The notes beneath the pieces were generated by a model. It was not told the origin of the DNA, searched no databases, and saw only the letters and a program-made list of their open reading frames with translations. Positions 42,057-50,881 of a DNA stretch of 64,000 nucleotides are shown in pieces (position 1 is the stretch's first letter; each line of letters starts with the position of its first letter). The stretch comes from Rhodococcus qingshengii (GTDB lineage Bacteria; Actinomycetota; Actinomycetes; Mycobacteriales; Mycobacteriaceae): contig NZ_JAJNCL010000002.1 of NCBI RefSeq assembly GCF_021025955.1, forward strand, positions 175,626 to 239,625, given 5' to 3'. The position numbers and the translations under genes are program-made.

Positions 42057-43433
42057 CTATTCGGACGAACGCTCGACCCAGGCCGTGTATCCGCCGACCA
42101 GGTCGCTGACGTTCTCGATGCCGTCGGCCCGCAACAGTGATGCAGCGACGGACGAGCGCCAACCGCCGGCGCAGTGCACGACGATGGGCCGGCTTCGTGG
42201 CAGGTCCGCGATCTGGGAGCGGAGCTGAGCGAGCGGAATCGATTGCGCACCGTCGATGACCCCGAAGTCGCGCTCGCCGGGATTTCGGATGTCGATCAAG
42301 GTCACTGCATCCGAATCCAGGAGCCCCTCCAGTTCGACCACAGCAGTACGCGGCGCGGTACGGACAAGGTCGGTGAGCGAGTTCGGAAAGATCCCGTCGA
42401 CGTCGACAGTGAGGTACCCGGCTGCGTTGTCGGATCCGATGCGCGCCAAACGCATCGCCGCATCTTGTTCCTCACCCGGATAGGTGATGAGTACGATGCG
42501 CTCGCCGATATCGGCGACCATGCCACCGGTTTCAGCGAACCTGCCGTCGAATCCGACATTGATCGAGCCGCGCAGATGCCCGCCGGCGAAGTCGTCCGGA
42601 GTGCGGGCGTCGAGAATGCGAGTTCCGATGGCCATTTCCGTCCGGAGCTCCTCCGGTGTCAGCTCGGGTATGCGCCGATCTTGTTCGAGGAGAGCGCGAT
42701 TCGACCTGTTCAGGGTCACATCGGTAGAAAAATACCGCGGCACCGCAGGCTGACCGTCGGTGATCAGAGCAACGAACGTATCTTCGCTCATCGGCTGCAC
42801 CGACGGGTTCGTGCGGCGCTGCTCGCCGATGGTGGAGGTCAGCTCGGAGGAGAGGTTCTTGCCGCAGGACGACCCTGCGCCGTGGGCCGGCATCACGGTC
42901 ACCTCATCGGGCAAGGTCAGCAGCGTCTCGTGGACTGTGCGGTACATCGCCCGAGCCAGGTCGGTGTTGGTGCCGTCGCCGAGGTTTGCAAGGTCGGGGC
43001 GACCGACATCGCCGATGAACAGCGAATCCCCGGTCAGCACAGCGGAAGGCGCGGCATTTGAATTCTCCCGCACCAGCAGACTGATCGACTCCCATGTGTG
43101 ACCTGGGGTGGAGAGGATCTCGATGTCCACCTCCCCCAGCGTCAGGTGTTCGCCATGGCGCAGTCGGCGGATCGGGTAGTCGGTGTCCGCGGTTTCACCG
43201 AAGCCGATCCACGCACCGGTCGCCTCGAGCAACTCGAGGTGGCCGGAGACGAAGTCCGCATGAAAGTGCGTGTTGACGACACCCTCGATGGTCAGGCCGT
43301 AGCGGGCTGCGTCCTCGAGGTATTCGGTGATGTCGCGGCGCGGGTCGACCACGATGGCACGGCCGGTGCTCTCGTCACCGATCAGGTACGACGCATGCGA
43401 GAGGCACTCGATGTAGTACTGCTCGAGGATCAT
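42057..43433 (-). CDS. Persulfide-dioxygenase-like metallo-beta-lactamase with two rhodanese domains
   Basis: 458 residues from the ATG at 43433 (MILEQYYIECLSHASYLIG). The N-terminal MBL domain has the iron-binding set THFHADFVSGH, STPGHTWES, TGDSLFIGDVGRPDL and MPAHGAGSSCG, as in ETHE1-type persulfide dioxygenases. Rhodanese domain 1 (about 265-345) has no active-site cysteine in its loop (ITYPGEEQDA), so it is probably structural. Domain 2 has HCAGGWRSS, an active loop. It would oxidise glutathione- or mycothiol-type persulfides to sulfite and exchange sulfur with thiosulfate. Two CstR-type palindromes lie about 50 nt upstream. Confidence 0.92.
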   Translation of the reverse strand: MILEQYYIECLSHASYLIGDESTGRAIVVDPRRDITEYLEDAARYGLTIEGVVNTHFHADFVSGHLELLEATGAWIGFGETADTDYPIRRLRHGEHLTLGEVDIEILSTPGHTWESISLLVRENSNAAPSAVLTGDSLFIGDVGRPDLANLGDGTNTDLARAMYRTVHETLLTLPDEVTVMPAHGAGSSCGKNLSSELTSTIGEQRRTNPSVQPMSEDTFVALITDGQPAVPRYFSTDVTLNRSNRALLEQDRRIPELTPEELRTEMAIGTRILDARTPDDFAGGHLRGSINVGFDGRFAETGGMVADIGERIVLITYPGEEQDAAMRLARIGSDNAAGYLTVDVDGIFPNSLTDLVRTAPRTAVVELEGLLDSDAVTLIDIRNPGERDFGVIDGAQSIPLAQLRSQIADLPRSRPIVVHCAGGWRSSVAASLLRADGIENVSDLVGGYTAWVERSSE

Positions 43434-43830
43434 CGAACAACCTTTCCTGAATCTGGAGGATGGTATGCACACAGGATGCCATATACCCCCTGGGGTATGT
43501 CAAGTACCCCAGGGGGTATACCCGGGTGCAGGCCAGGAACACCGAGAAGGAGAGATCGGAACAACTGCATGAAAAGCGGAAACGAGTCGGACGAGAGCAT
43601 CAAGTTTCGATGCGATTCCACACACCGTTGGGGTCACCGGATGGTTGGTCTGCGACGGCCCTACCCAAGCGAGCACATAGTTCGTGAAACACCGCCAAAC
43701 ACCGGAGCTCAGGACGGAATTCCCGCCTCAGAGGTCCGGGCACCGCAAACAGCGCTCCCGGAATTGAGCGTGCCCATCAAATCGGGAACACTCCAGTCGG
43801 CTGAGGACTGAGGGAACCCGTTCTTCGATG
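43434..43830. other. Promoter region of the MBL/rhodanese gene and gap to the P-type ATPase gene
   Basis: 397 nt. The first 90 nt hold two CstR-type palindromes. The remainder (about 43520-43830) has only chance frames, and no terminator was recognised after the ATPase stop at 43831. Confidence 0.5.
43483..43518. promoter_or_regulatory. Tandem CstR/CsoR-type operators before the MBL/rhodanese gene
   Basis: Site A (43483-43498) is ATACCCC-CT-GGGGTAT, perfect 7-bp arms. Site B (43505-43518) is TACCCC-AG-GGGGTA, perfect 6-bp arms. They are 22 nt apart centre to centre, two helical turns, which would suit two repressor tetramers on one face. They match the arms of the site at 39535-39554. Confidence 0.85.
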
Positions 43831-46224
43831 TCACGTGCACCCTTCTCCAGATATCGACGGGGCGCGCCCGGTCAGTGCTGTCTTTCGCCCTTCGGGGAGT
43901 TCGGTGTCGGCGAGAGTGAAGTAGTTCTCTTCTTCTTGCAGGAAGTGCAGGTGCAGCAATGCATGCAGCCCGTAGAGGCAGGCCCGCAGATCGTCGACCT
44001 GGCTGGGTTGGATGCCGCCGGCCTCGTGAGCCAGTTGCAGGTGGTTGCCGATGCGGTCGGTCAGCCGGTGGATCTCGGCGTGGGTTCGACTCATTGTGGC
44101 CGTTGCCTCGGCGCTGCCCAGCGGCATCGCCAACGCCGGATACAGCTCGGTCTGTTCGGCGTCCTCGTGCGGCAATAGTCGTTCGGTGAGAAAGTTCTGC
44201 GCTCGGGTCAAGGCATCGATCGCAGGTTTGCCAGACCCGGCGGAAACATTGTCGGCGGCATCACGCAGCAGCGTCAGTGCGTCGCGTAGTTGGTCGTGCT
44301 CGCCGGAAAAGCGGCGCAGCATCGCTTCGGTGCCATCCGGTAGCTCAATCCCGGCGGCAGGGTTGCCTCGCAGCGCACGCAGGGCATTGAGGATCACCGC
44401 GACATCGATGCCTTCCTGCAGTAACGCCCCCGCCGCCGGCGGCAGTAGTCCGACCGCGGCAACACCCATCGCCAGCAGGGACAACACCATTCCCGCCACC
44501 GCGCTCTGCACCGCGATGCGCCGTGACCAACGTGCGATGTCCATCGCGTCGGCCAGCCTGTCCAAGCGGTCGGTCGTCAACACGATGTCGGCGGCCTCGG
44601 AGGAGGCCGTTGCACCGCGGGCGCCCATCGCGACGCCGACCGTGGCCGCAGCCAGAGCAGGGGCATCATTGACGCCGTCGCCGACCATCACGGTCACGGC
44701 GCGTTCCCGTTCGGCCCGCACGGCAGCGACCTTGTCTGCGGGGCTCTGATTGGCGTACACCTCGTCCAAGCCCAGCACGGTGGCCACCTCCCGCGCGGGC
44801 GCCGCACGGTCACCGGTGAGCATGACCAATCGGTTGATTCCGGCAACGCGCAGCCTCCGAACCGTCCGGGGGGCGTTGCGGCGCAGCGGGTCTCGCAAAA
44901 GAACCGCGCCGACGAGCTCGTCGTCGTCGCTGACCCACGCGATTGCGGCGCTATCGAGGCTGGCCCGGTTGACGACCGCCACGGCCCAGTCCGCCTCGGA
45001 TGCTTCACCGGCGAGCTTGCCGACGGCAACCCTGGCGCCGTTCACCGTGGCGGTGACTCCGCGTCCGGGGTGTTCGTTCACCTCGACGGGCAACGACAGC
45101 GACAGATGCCGTGCGAGGGCTTCGGTGACGATGGCCTCGGCAAGCACGTGGGGAGACATCTGGTCCACCGAGGCGGCCAGTCGCAGGATCTCGGTGGTAT
45201 CCCGGCCGGGCGCCCCCACGACGTCGATGACGACAGGTCGACCGGCGGTCAGCGTGCCGGTCTTGTCCATCACCAGCGTCGTTGCATGGCCGAGGTTCTC
45301 CAGCGCCCCGCCGCTACGAATTACCACACCCTGCCGCGAGGCCCTGGACAAGCCCGAGACGATCGCCACTGGCGCTGCGAGTAACAGCGGACACGGCGTC
45401 GCCACGACCAGCACCGCCACCGCTCGTACCGCTGACCCACTGGCCAGCCACGCGGCACCTGCGACGGCGAGCGCCAATGGCAGGAACCAGGCCGCATAAC
45501 GATCGGCGAGCCGAATGATCGGTGCGCTGTCGGCGCCCGCCTGCTGCGCCAACCGCACGATCCCGGCGTAAGTGCTCGCGTCGGCGGTTGCGGTGGCTCG
45601 GATCTCGAAAGCGGTCGCGGCATTGACCACACCGCTGCGCACCGGTTCACCGACCGCACGTTCGACCTGAAGTGGTTCACCGGTGAGCGCCGACTCGTCG
45701 AGGACCGCCACCGCGTCTTCGACCCGGCCATCCACCGGGACCACTTCTCCGGGGCCGACCACGAGCAGGTCACCGGCCACGACCTCGTCCAACGGCACCA
45801 CCGTGATCACATCGCCGATCCGCCGGCGCGCGGAGCGCGGTGCACGCTCGAGCAGGGCCCGCAAGTCGTGCGACGCGCGCCGTTGTGCGGCCGCATCCAA
45901 GGCACGCCCAGTGGACAGCATGACCGCGATCAGCGCACCGGCAACGTACTCGCCGACCCACAGAGTGCCCACCAGCGACAACACCGCGAGCAGATCCACT
46001 CCCGCCCTGCCCTTGCGTAACGCCACAATCACCCACACCAGTGCGGGCACCACGGCAACCAACGTTCCTGCAGCCCAGCACCCCTCGGCTATCGCACGCC
46101 AACCAACGACCCACGCGATCGCGCCGAGAATCAGCGCTGTCACCGTGACCACCACCAGAGCAGGTTCGAGCAGCGACCGAAGTCGCTGCAACGACGCCTT
46201 GGCGGTCGACGGTATGTCTGTCAC
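43831..46224 (-). CDS. P1B-type heavy-metal ATPase fused to a C-terminal hemerythrin domain
   Basis: 797 residues. The ATPase core is complete: DESALTGEPLQVERAVG (actuator), VATPCPLLLAAPVAIVSGLS (metal-binding CPx helix), the phosphorylated Asp in VMDKTGTLTAG (about 319), and VMVGDGVNDAPALAAATVGVAMG. There is no N-terminal HMA domain. From about 636 to 780 a hemerythrin/HHE domain follows, with EHDQLRDAL, LLPHEDAEQTELYP, THAEIHRLTDRIGNH and LHLHFLQEEENYF supplying di-iron ligands. Hemerythrin senses or binds oxygen, NO or iron, so transport may be gated by oxygen or redox state. The metal is unknown. Single gene, minus strand. Confidence 0.93.
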   Translation of the reverse strand: MTDIPSTAKASLQRLRSLLEPALVVVTVTALILGAIAWVVGWRAIAEGCWAAGTLVAVVPALVWVIVALRKGRAGVDLLAVLSLVGTLWVGEYVAGALIAVMLSTGRALDAAAQRRASHDLRALLERAPRSARRRIGDVITVVPLDEVVAGDLLVVGPGEVVPVDGRVEDAVAVLDESALTGEPLQVERAVGEPVRSGVVNAATAFEIRATATADASTYAGIVRLAQQAGADSAPIIRLADRYAAWFLPLALAVAGAAWLASGSAVRAVAVLVVATPCPLLLAAPVAIVSGLSRASRQGVVIRSGGALENLGHATTLVMDKTGTLTAGRPVVIDVVGAPGRDTTEILRLAASVDQMSPHVLAEAIVTEALARHLSLSLPVEVNEHPGRGVTATVNGARVAVGKLAGEASEADWAVAVVNRASLDSAAIAWVSDDDELVGAVLLRDPLRRNAPRTVRRLRVAGINRLVMLTGDRAAPAREVATVLGLDEVYANQSPADKVAAVRAERERAVTVMVGDGVNDAPALAAATVGVAMGARGATASSEAADIVLTTDRLDRLADAMDIARWSRRIAVQSAVAGMVLSLLAMGVAAVGLLPPAAGALLQEGIDVAVILNALRALRGNPAAGIELPDGTEAMLRRFSGEHDQLRDALTLLRDAADNVSAGSGKPAIDALTRAQNFLTERLLPHEDAEQTELYPALAMPLGSAEATATMSRTHAEIHRLTDRIGNHLQLAHEAGGIQPSQVDDLRACLYGLHALLHLHFLQEEENYFTLADTELPEGRKTALTGRAPSISGEGCT

Positions 46225-46860
46225 TGCGCACTCCGATTGTCTATGTCGCGGTCACCGCAACATCGCCTGCCGCGTCGATCACTACACACGTGAACTGGGG
46301 TTACTTGCCTGTCGACGCTCACCACCGTTCCCCCCCTCCGCCTTCCTACATCGGCGTCGGGCATGGGCCACCGGACAGTCGCATTCGACCGCCGCGGCCT
46401 CCGACGCCGACCAGGCTTAGGGATAGACGATGTCGCGCTGCGCATTTTGCTCTCTCCGGGACCGTTCATCGAGTGACATCGGTCGATGCGCACACCTGAC
46501 TTCGGTGCACGCACACCTCGGACGACTACTGCCCTTAAAGGTAGAAGCCACGTACCGGTTGATAGAGAGTCGTTGGCCACCGGCCGCACAGTCATACGGC
46601 CCTATTCTCTGGGCTGACCAACGCTGCGCCCTGAAGGTGGCCGCTTGATTCGAGAGAAGTCGCTGCGAGCGCTCACCAGTACTTGTCGCAGGTGATGCCG
46701 CATGCGGATTTCTGTCGACAGCGTAAGTACGCGGATTGCTCAACCTCGGACGAAAACCTTTCTTCTTCAGGTTCTTTCACCGGAACCGTCAGTCCCCGTG
46801 AAAGCTCGACAGTTCGACAAAGGCGTAATTGACCTGGCAATGTCGAGCGGATCGGATGGA
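46225..46860. other. Intergenic region upstream of the ATPase gene
   Basis: About 636 nt with no gene I can support. Frames such as 46221-46595 minus are Arg-rich chance ORFs. It should hold the ATPase promoter. A catalase gene fragment follows at 46861, so part of this stretch may be remains of the same lost gene. Confidence 0.35.
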
Positions 46861-47186
46861 TCAAATGGTGTAGAACTTCACCGCGAAGCCGCGAGGGTCA
46901 CGCCAGGTGTCGGCGCTACCGCGTTCGCCAGCCACAGTGGAGAACCTGATCACCAGCGGGATTGTCGTACCCGGCTGGAACACAGCAGCCTTGGTGTAGC
47001 CGCTGACATCGTTGGCCACCTCGAATCTGCCGAAAGCGCCGCCGCCCTTGGCGTGCGGTTGAACTGCGCCATCTGCTCGATCAGGTAGTGATCGTGAAGC
47101 AAGGATCGTCTGACGGTGAGAGAGCGCTCGTCGCTCTCGACCGAGAGGCCGGAATCCGGCGCCGTCTCAGGTGGGAAAAATATCGT
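46861..47186 (-). pseudogene. Catalase gene fragment (N-terminal region, frameshifted and truncated)
   Basis: On the minus strand the sequence reads [20 protein letters not shown] then [16 protein letters not shown], switches frame, and continues [63 protein letters not shown], then a stop. This is the N-terminal part of clade 1/3 haem catalases, including the distal-haem [11 protein letters not shown] block. A short segment (normally ERVPER-like) is missing at the frame switch, and everything after KFYT is lost. The upstream ATG also appears to be missing. It is a decayed relic, not a functional gene. Confidence 0.8.
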
Positions 47187-47285
47187 TCAGTGTCTGACTT
47201 TCTAGTGCGTGGGGGCGGTGCCTTATCTATGTCGGGTTTCGAAGCCGTTCTTGTAAAAGGGATTTGGTCGCGTCAGGCGCCAGGG

Positions 47286-47987
47286 TCATGGGTCGTCGGG
47301 GTTGAGTGCAAGGAAGGCGGTACCGGCGACGGCGCCGGCGACGAACTGGGCCAGGAAGTACACCCACAGTGTCGGCCAGGCGAACATTCCCATCACCGCC
47401 GCGCCGAAGGTGACCGCAGGGTTGAACGCACCACCGGAGATGTCGCCGACGGCGAATGCTCCTGCCATCACTGTGAATCCGATTGCCAGGCCGTAGAATG
47501 AATTGTCCGGGTGACTCTTGCTGGTGGCGACGTTGAGCATCACGAAGCACAAGGCGAAGGTGAACAACAGCTCGACGACGAACGCTGCCACCAGGGTTCG
47601 TCCCGCCAGCGTGAGGGTTGCCACGGTCGCGGTCCTCGCCGGATCCACTATCGCGCGTACCACCGCCGCGGCCAGCAGCCCGGCAGCGAGCTGCGCGATC
47701 GTGTATCCGGCCGCGTCACGCCACCCGATCCGGCGGCGCACCAGCACCGCGAAGGTCACAGCCGGGTTGAAGTGTCCACCGGAGACGTGGCCGCCGGCGT
47801 AGATCATCACCATCAGGCTCGCCCCGATCGCCAGCGGCGCGAACGGGCTTCCGCTGCCTGCGGCACCCCCAACAGTGAGCACGAGAAAGAATGTCCCGAT
47901 CGCCTCGACGGCATACTTCAGGCTTGGATGTGGGGTGGTGGCCACTTCGCCGGCCGCCGCATGACTGGGTTCTTTGGATTCGACCAT
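47286..47987 (-). CDS. Aquaporin / MIP-family channel
   Basis: 233 residues with six membrane helices and both half-helix motifs: GGHVSGGHFNPAVTFAVLV and GDISGGAFNPAVTFGAAV. A 25-residue cytoplasmic N-terminus precedes helix 1 (AVEAIGTFFLVLTVGGAAG). The residue after the second NPA is Val, not the Arg of most water channels or Asp of glycerol facilitators, so selectivity is uncertain; small uncharged solutes, including H2O2, are possible. It lies alone on the minus strand, beside a catalase relic. Confidence 0.92.
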   Translation of the reverse strand: MVESKEPSHAAAGEVATTPHPSLKYAVEAIGTFFLVLTVGGAAGSGSPFAPLAIGASLMVMIYAGGHVSGGHFNPAVTFAVLVRRRIGWRDAAGYTIAQLAAGLLAAAVVRAIVDPARTATVATLTLAGRTLVAAFVVELLFTFALCFVMLNVATSKSHPDNSFYGLAIGFTVMAGAFAVGDISGGAFNPAVTFGAAVMGMFAWPTLWVYFLAQFVAGAVAGTAFLALNPDDP

Positions 47988-48491
47988 GTCAAGACTCCTC
48001 GAATTTCACCCTGGCGCTCCGGAATCGCCCTTCCCTGCGAGCCTCACCGTCGATGGCTGCCCGCCGTCGGCGCCTCCTACCGGCCTCACTCAACGGGGTA
48101 CCCAGTAGCTGCAATTCGACCCCGATGAGGCCGGAGGCCACGCCCGGGGCGGGTGGTGCAGACTGATGGTGCAGGCGCGGAGGCCCGCGATCTGCAACTC
48201 GGTGTGTCCCGCCGCGCGGTGATCGCGGTGCTGACGACGACTGGGTGAGATCGGGTGGTAAACCGCGGTAGAGTAGGTCGACTTCTAGGTGGTTCATCGA
48301 TCCGCCGCGTCCACAGTTCACACTCTGCCATATGACGCCATCGCCCCGTTCGAGTACGGATTCACTCTGCTTGCACCGGTGAAGGGCTAGGCTTCCACCG
48401 AGAACTCTCCAAGAATCGGTCGATACGTTGAATCAGAACCGTGTGACACACGGTTGATTGCCTCGTCGGTGCATGAGATCGGAGATCATCT
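47988..48491. other. Divergent promoter region between the aquaporin and DUF2231 genes
   Basis: 504 nt. The open frame on the minus strand (47989-48321) is Pro/Arg/Ser-rich and not convincing. The notable element is the perfect palindrome at 48437-48455, recorded separately. The stretch 48330-48490 probably contains the plus-strand promoter. Confidence 0.4.
48437..48455. promoter_or_regulatory. Perfect 8-bp-arm palindrome upstream of the DUF2231 operon
   Basis: AACCGTGT-GAC-ACACGGTT. It ends 36 nt before the ATG of the DUF2231 gene, a normal position for a repressor or activator site. There is no T-tract, so it is not a terminator. No regulator gene is adjacent; TetR, MarR or Crp-like proteins could bind such a site. 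Confidence 0.65.
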
Positions 48492-48992
48492 ATGGGATTG
48501 ACCACGATCGGCGGCCTACCCGCACACCCACTTCTCGTCCACCTCGTCGTTGTCCTCGTGCCGATCTCGGCGCTCCTGCTCGTTCTCGCGGTGTGTTGGC
48601 CTGCTGCAAGAATCCGATTGGGACTGGCACCAGCAGTGATTGCGTTAATCACGCTCATAGCGGTGCCGGTCACCACCGATGCCGGTGAATGGCTCGAAAA
48701 ACAAATCCCCGAAGATCCCTTGGTGCAGGCACACGCCGAATTGGGTGATCAGATGCTGTTCTGGTCGATCGGAGTGTTCGTCCTCGCGGCCACATGGTGG
48801 ATCCTTCATTCGACACGATTCGCGGCGTGGCGAGCCGACCCTCCCGATACCTCGACCTCGCCGAAGGTGTGGCGGGTTGTCGTCATCGCGGTCGCTGCCC
48901 TATCCGTTCTCGTCGCTGCCGGCTCGGTTGTGCAGGTATATCGGATCGGCGAGAGCGGAGCCAAGGCCGTGTGGAGTGACCAACTCGGATAG
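48492..48992 (+). CDS. DUF2231-family membrane protein
   Basis: 166 residues with four membrane helices. The family signature is at the N-terminus: IGGLPAHPLLVHLVVVLVPI, with the His-Pro and His in helix 1, then the PVTTDAGEWLEK segment and HAELGDQMLFW. Conserved histidines suggest haem or metal contact, but the role is not established. It is the first gene of a three-gene plus-strand unit with a thioesterase (36 nt downstream) and a VIT transporter. Confidence 0.9.
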   Translation: MGLTTIGGLPAHPLLVHLVVVLVPISALLLVLAVCWPAARIRLGLAPAVIALITLIAVPVTTDAGEWLEKQIPEDPLVQAHAELGDQMLFWSIGVFVLAATWWILHSTRFAAWRADPPDTSTSPKVWRVVVIAVAALSVLVAAGSVVQVYRIGESGAKAVWSDQLG

Positions 48993-49028
48993 ACCCGCCG
49001 AGAACAAACAACGAAAAGAGCTCTGCCC

Positions 49029-49820
49029 GTGACAACCTCGGCATCACAGACGTCAACCAACCGCGGAGGGTCGCGGTTCGATCCGCTCGCACCCTACCCT
49101 TCGAAGGGTGCAGTCTTCAGTAACTCGTGGCCTGTTCGTACCGGAGACATCCATCCGGACCGAACCCTACGACTCGACGCCGTAGCCCGCTACCTGCAAG
49201 ATCTGGGTTTCGACAACCTCGAAGCAAACGGCGCAGCCCAGACTCACCCCCTGTGGGTGGTGCGGCGAACGGTCATCGACGTCATCAGACCGATCACGTG
49301 GCCCGATACCGTGCGATTACATCGATGGTGTTCCGCACTGTCGAGCCGCTGGTGCACCATGCGAGTGCGCATCGAGTCAGATGGCGGCGGGCTGATCGAA
49401 ACCGAAGGATTTTGGATCAACATCAATCCCCGAAACGGGATGCCGTCTCGAATCAGCGATGACTTCCTGGTGCCGCTCGCGACGACAACCGACGAGCATC
49501 GACTGACCTGGCGTCGGTGGATCACCGACGGAGCACCGGACACGGCAGGTCGCGAATTCTGTTTACGGCCCAGTGATATCGATCCATTCGATCACGTCAA
49601 CAACGCCGTCTACTGGCAGCCGGCCGAGACGTCGTGGATGACGCATCCGTCCCTGCCGCAGCCACCGTATCGAGCTGTTCTCGAATACATGAAACCCATC
49701 ACCATCGACGAGACAGTCGAGATCCGAACCACCCATCACGCAGAAACGAGTACCGCGTGGTTCGTGTGCGACGGTGATGCCCGTGCCGCTGCGCAGTTCA
49801 TGAAACTCGCACGATCATGA
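49029..49820 (+). CDS. Acyl-ACP thioesterase (FatA/FatB-like double hot-dog)
   Basis: 263 residues starting with GTG at 49029. It has two hot-dog halves: VFSNSWPVRTGDIHPDRTLR then DAVARYLQDLGFDNL in the first and LRPSDIDPFDHVNNAVYWQP (catalytic Asp/Asn region) in the second. It hydrolyses acyl-ACP or acyl-CoA to free fatty acids. Its stop overlaps the start of the VIT gene (ATGA). Pairing with an iron/manganese transporter is odd functionally; the link may be a shared stress response. No signal peptide. Confidence 0.88.
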   Translation: MTTSASQTSTNRGGSRFDPLAPYPSKGAVFSNSWPVRTGDIHPDRTLRLDAVARYLQDLGFDNLEANGAAQTHPLWVVRRTVIDVIRPITWPDTVRLHRWCSALSSRWCTMRVRIESDGGGLIETEGFWININPRNGMPSRISDDFLVPLATTTDEHRLTWRRWITDGAPDTAGREFCLRPSDIDPFDHVNNAVYWQPAETSWMTHPSLPQPPYRAVLEYMKPITIDETVEIRTTHHAETSTAWFVCDGDARAAAQFMKLARS

Positions 49821-50581
49821 CAAATTCGCCTGACTCCTCGAACCCCGACGGAGCCGACAACACCGGTGAGAACCGTCAACCGTCTCACGACGAACCACAT
49901 ACCGGTGACGTCTCCTCGCGACTGAACTGGCTGCGCGCCGGGGTACTCGGGGCCAACGACGGCATCGTCTCCGTCGCCGGCCTCGTCGTCGGAGTCGCAG
50001 CTCTCTCGCCCGACCGCGGCCCGATCCTGACCGCCGGAGTCGCGGGACTCGTCGCCGGTGCTGTTTCGATGGCCCTCGGCGAATACGTCTCGGTGAGCAC
50101 TCAGCGTGACACCGAACGCGCCCTGTTGGAGAAAGAACGCCGCGAACTCGAGCAGACACCCGGAGCGGAACTCGACGAATTGACCGCCATGTATCAGGCC
50201 AGTGGTTTGAGCGAAGAAACAGCCCACAAGGTCGCGGAGGAATTGACCGCGCACGACGCCTTCGCTGCACACGTCGACATCGAACTCGGGATCGACCCCG
50301 ACGCGTTGACGAATCCGATTTCGGCAGCCCTCTCATCTGCACTGTCGTTCACGGTGGGTGCGCTGCTTCCTCTGATCGCGATACTCGCCCCACCAGCGGG
50401 GGCCCGAATTCCTGTCACGTTCGTCGCAGTCCTGCTCGCGTTGGCACTGACCGGCGCGGTAAGTGCGCGGCTGGGCGGAGCGAATCCCCGTCGCGCGGTG
50501 GTTCGTGTGGTTCTGGGCGGGGCCCTGGCGATGATCATCACGTATGCCGTAGGGCAACTCCTCGGCGTTGCTGGGGTGTGA
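49817..50581 (+). CDS. VIT1/CCC1-family iron/manganese transporter
   Basis: 254 residues with a cytoplasmic N-terminus, helix 1-2 motif LRAGVLGANDGIVSVAGLVV and GAVSMALGEYVSVSTQRDTE, a soluble helical metal-binding loop (KERRELEQTPGAELDELTAM onward) and three C-terminal helices ending ALAMIITYAVGQLLGVAG. The family exports or sequesters Fe2+/Mn2+. Its start overlaps the thioesterase stop by 4 nt, so the two are translationally coupled. Confidence 0.93.
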   Translation: MTNSPDSSNPDGADNTGENRQPSHDEPHTGDVSSRLNWLRAGVLGANDGIVSVAGLVVGVAALSPDRGPILTAGVAGLVAGAVSMALGEYVSVSTQRDTERALLEKERRELEQTPGAELDELTAMYQASGLSEETAHKVAEELTAHDAFAAHVDIELGIDPDALTNPISAALSSALSFTVGALLPLIAILAPPAGARIPVTFVAVLLALALTGAVSARLGGANPRRAVVRVVLGGALAMIITYAVGQLLGVAGV

Positions 50582-50695
50582 CGGGGTGCGTCTGGCCCGG
50601 GATGGCGCATCTGCGAGTACATTCAGAGACGCACCTAGACCCGGCGAGCTGGCGTTCGAGCGGACGTCGGGCCGATCAAAGCGTGTCTTTCTGTG

Positions 50696-50785
50696 TCACG
50701 TCGGCATATTCATCGCTGGCATCATGCCCATGTGATGTAGACACATCATCATCATGTGCAACATGTCCATCGGGTTCATTCCCAT
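50696..50785 (-). CDS. Met/His-rich 29-residue peptide, probable copper ligand
   Basis: ATG at 50785 with a near-perfect ribosome site (GGAGGT 7 nt upstream) and TGA at 50696. The peptide starts MGMNPMDMLHMMMMCLHHMG and ends MMPAMNMPT: 13 Met, 3 His and 1 Cys in 29 residues. Met-rich clusters bind Cu(I). It is on the same strand as, and 96 nt downstream of, the multicopper oxidase gene, which itself has a Met-rich insert. I infer a copper storage, delivery or sensing peptide of the same unit. Its size puts it below ordinary gene-calling limits; chance is unlikely given the ribosome site and composition, but translation is not shown. Confidence 0.7.
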   Translation of the reverse strand: MGMNPMDMLHMMMMCLHHMGMMPAMNMPT

Positions 50786-50881
50786 TGATCTCACCTCCTC
50801 GGGTGATCGAGATCCGGCCCGAGACGGGCCGAAGGGAGTGGGGCGCACGTCACCGACTGCATGTGGCGTCACCGCGACCGG

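Noticed and set aside
46702..47088. 128-codon plus-strand frame
   Set aside because: Antisense to the catalase fragment, which explains its open frame.
47989..48321. 110-codon minus-strand frame just upstream of the aquaporin gene
   Set aside because: Pro/Arg/Ser-rich without motif; close spacing to the aquaporin start is not enough support.
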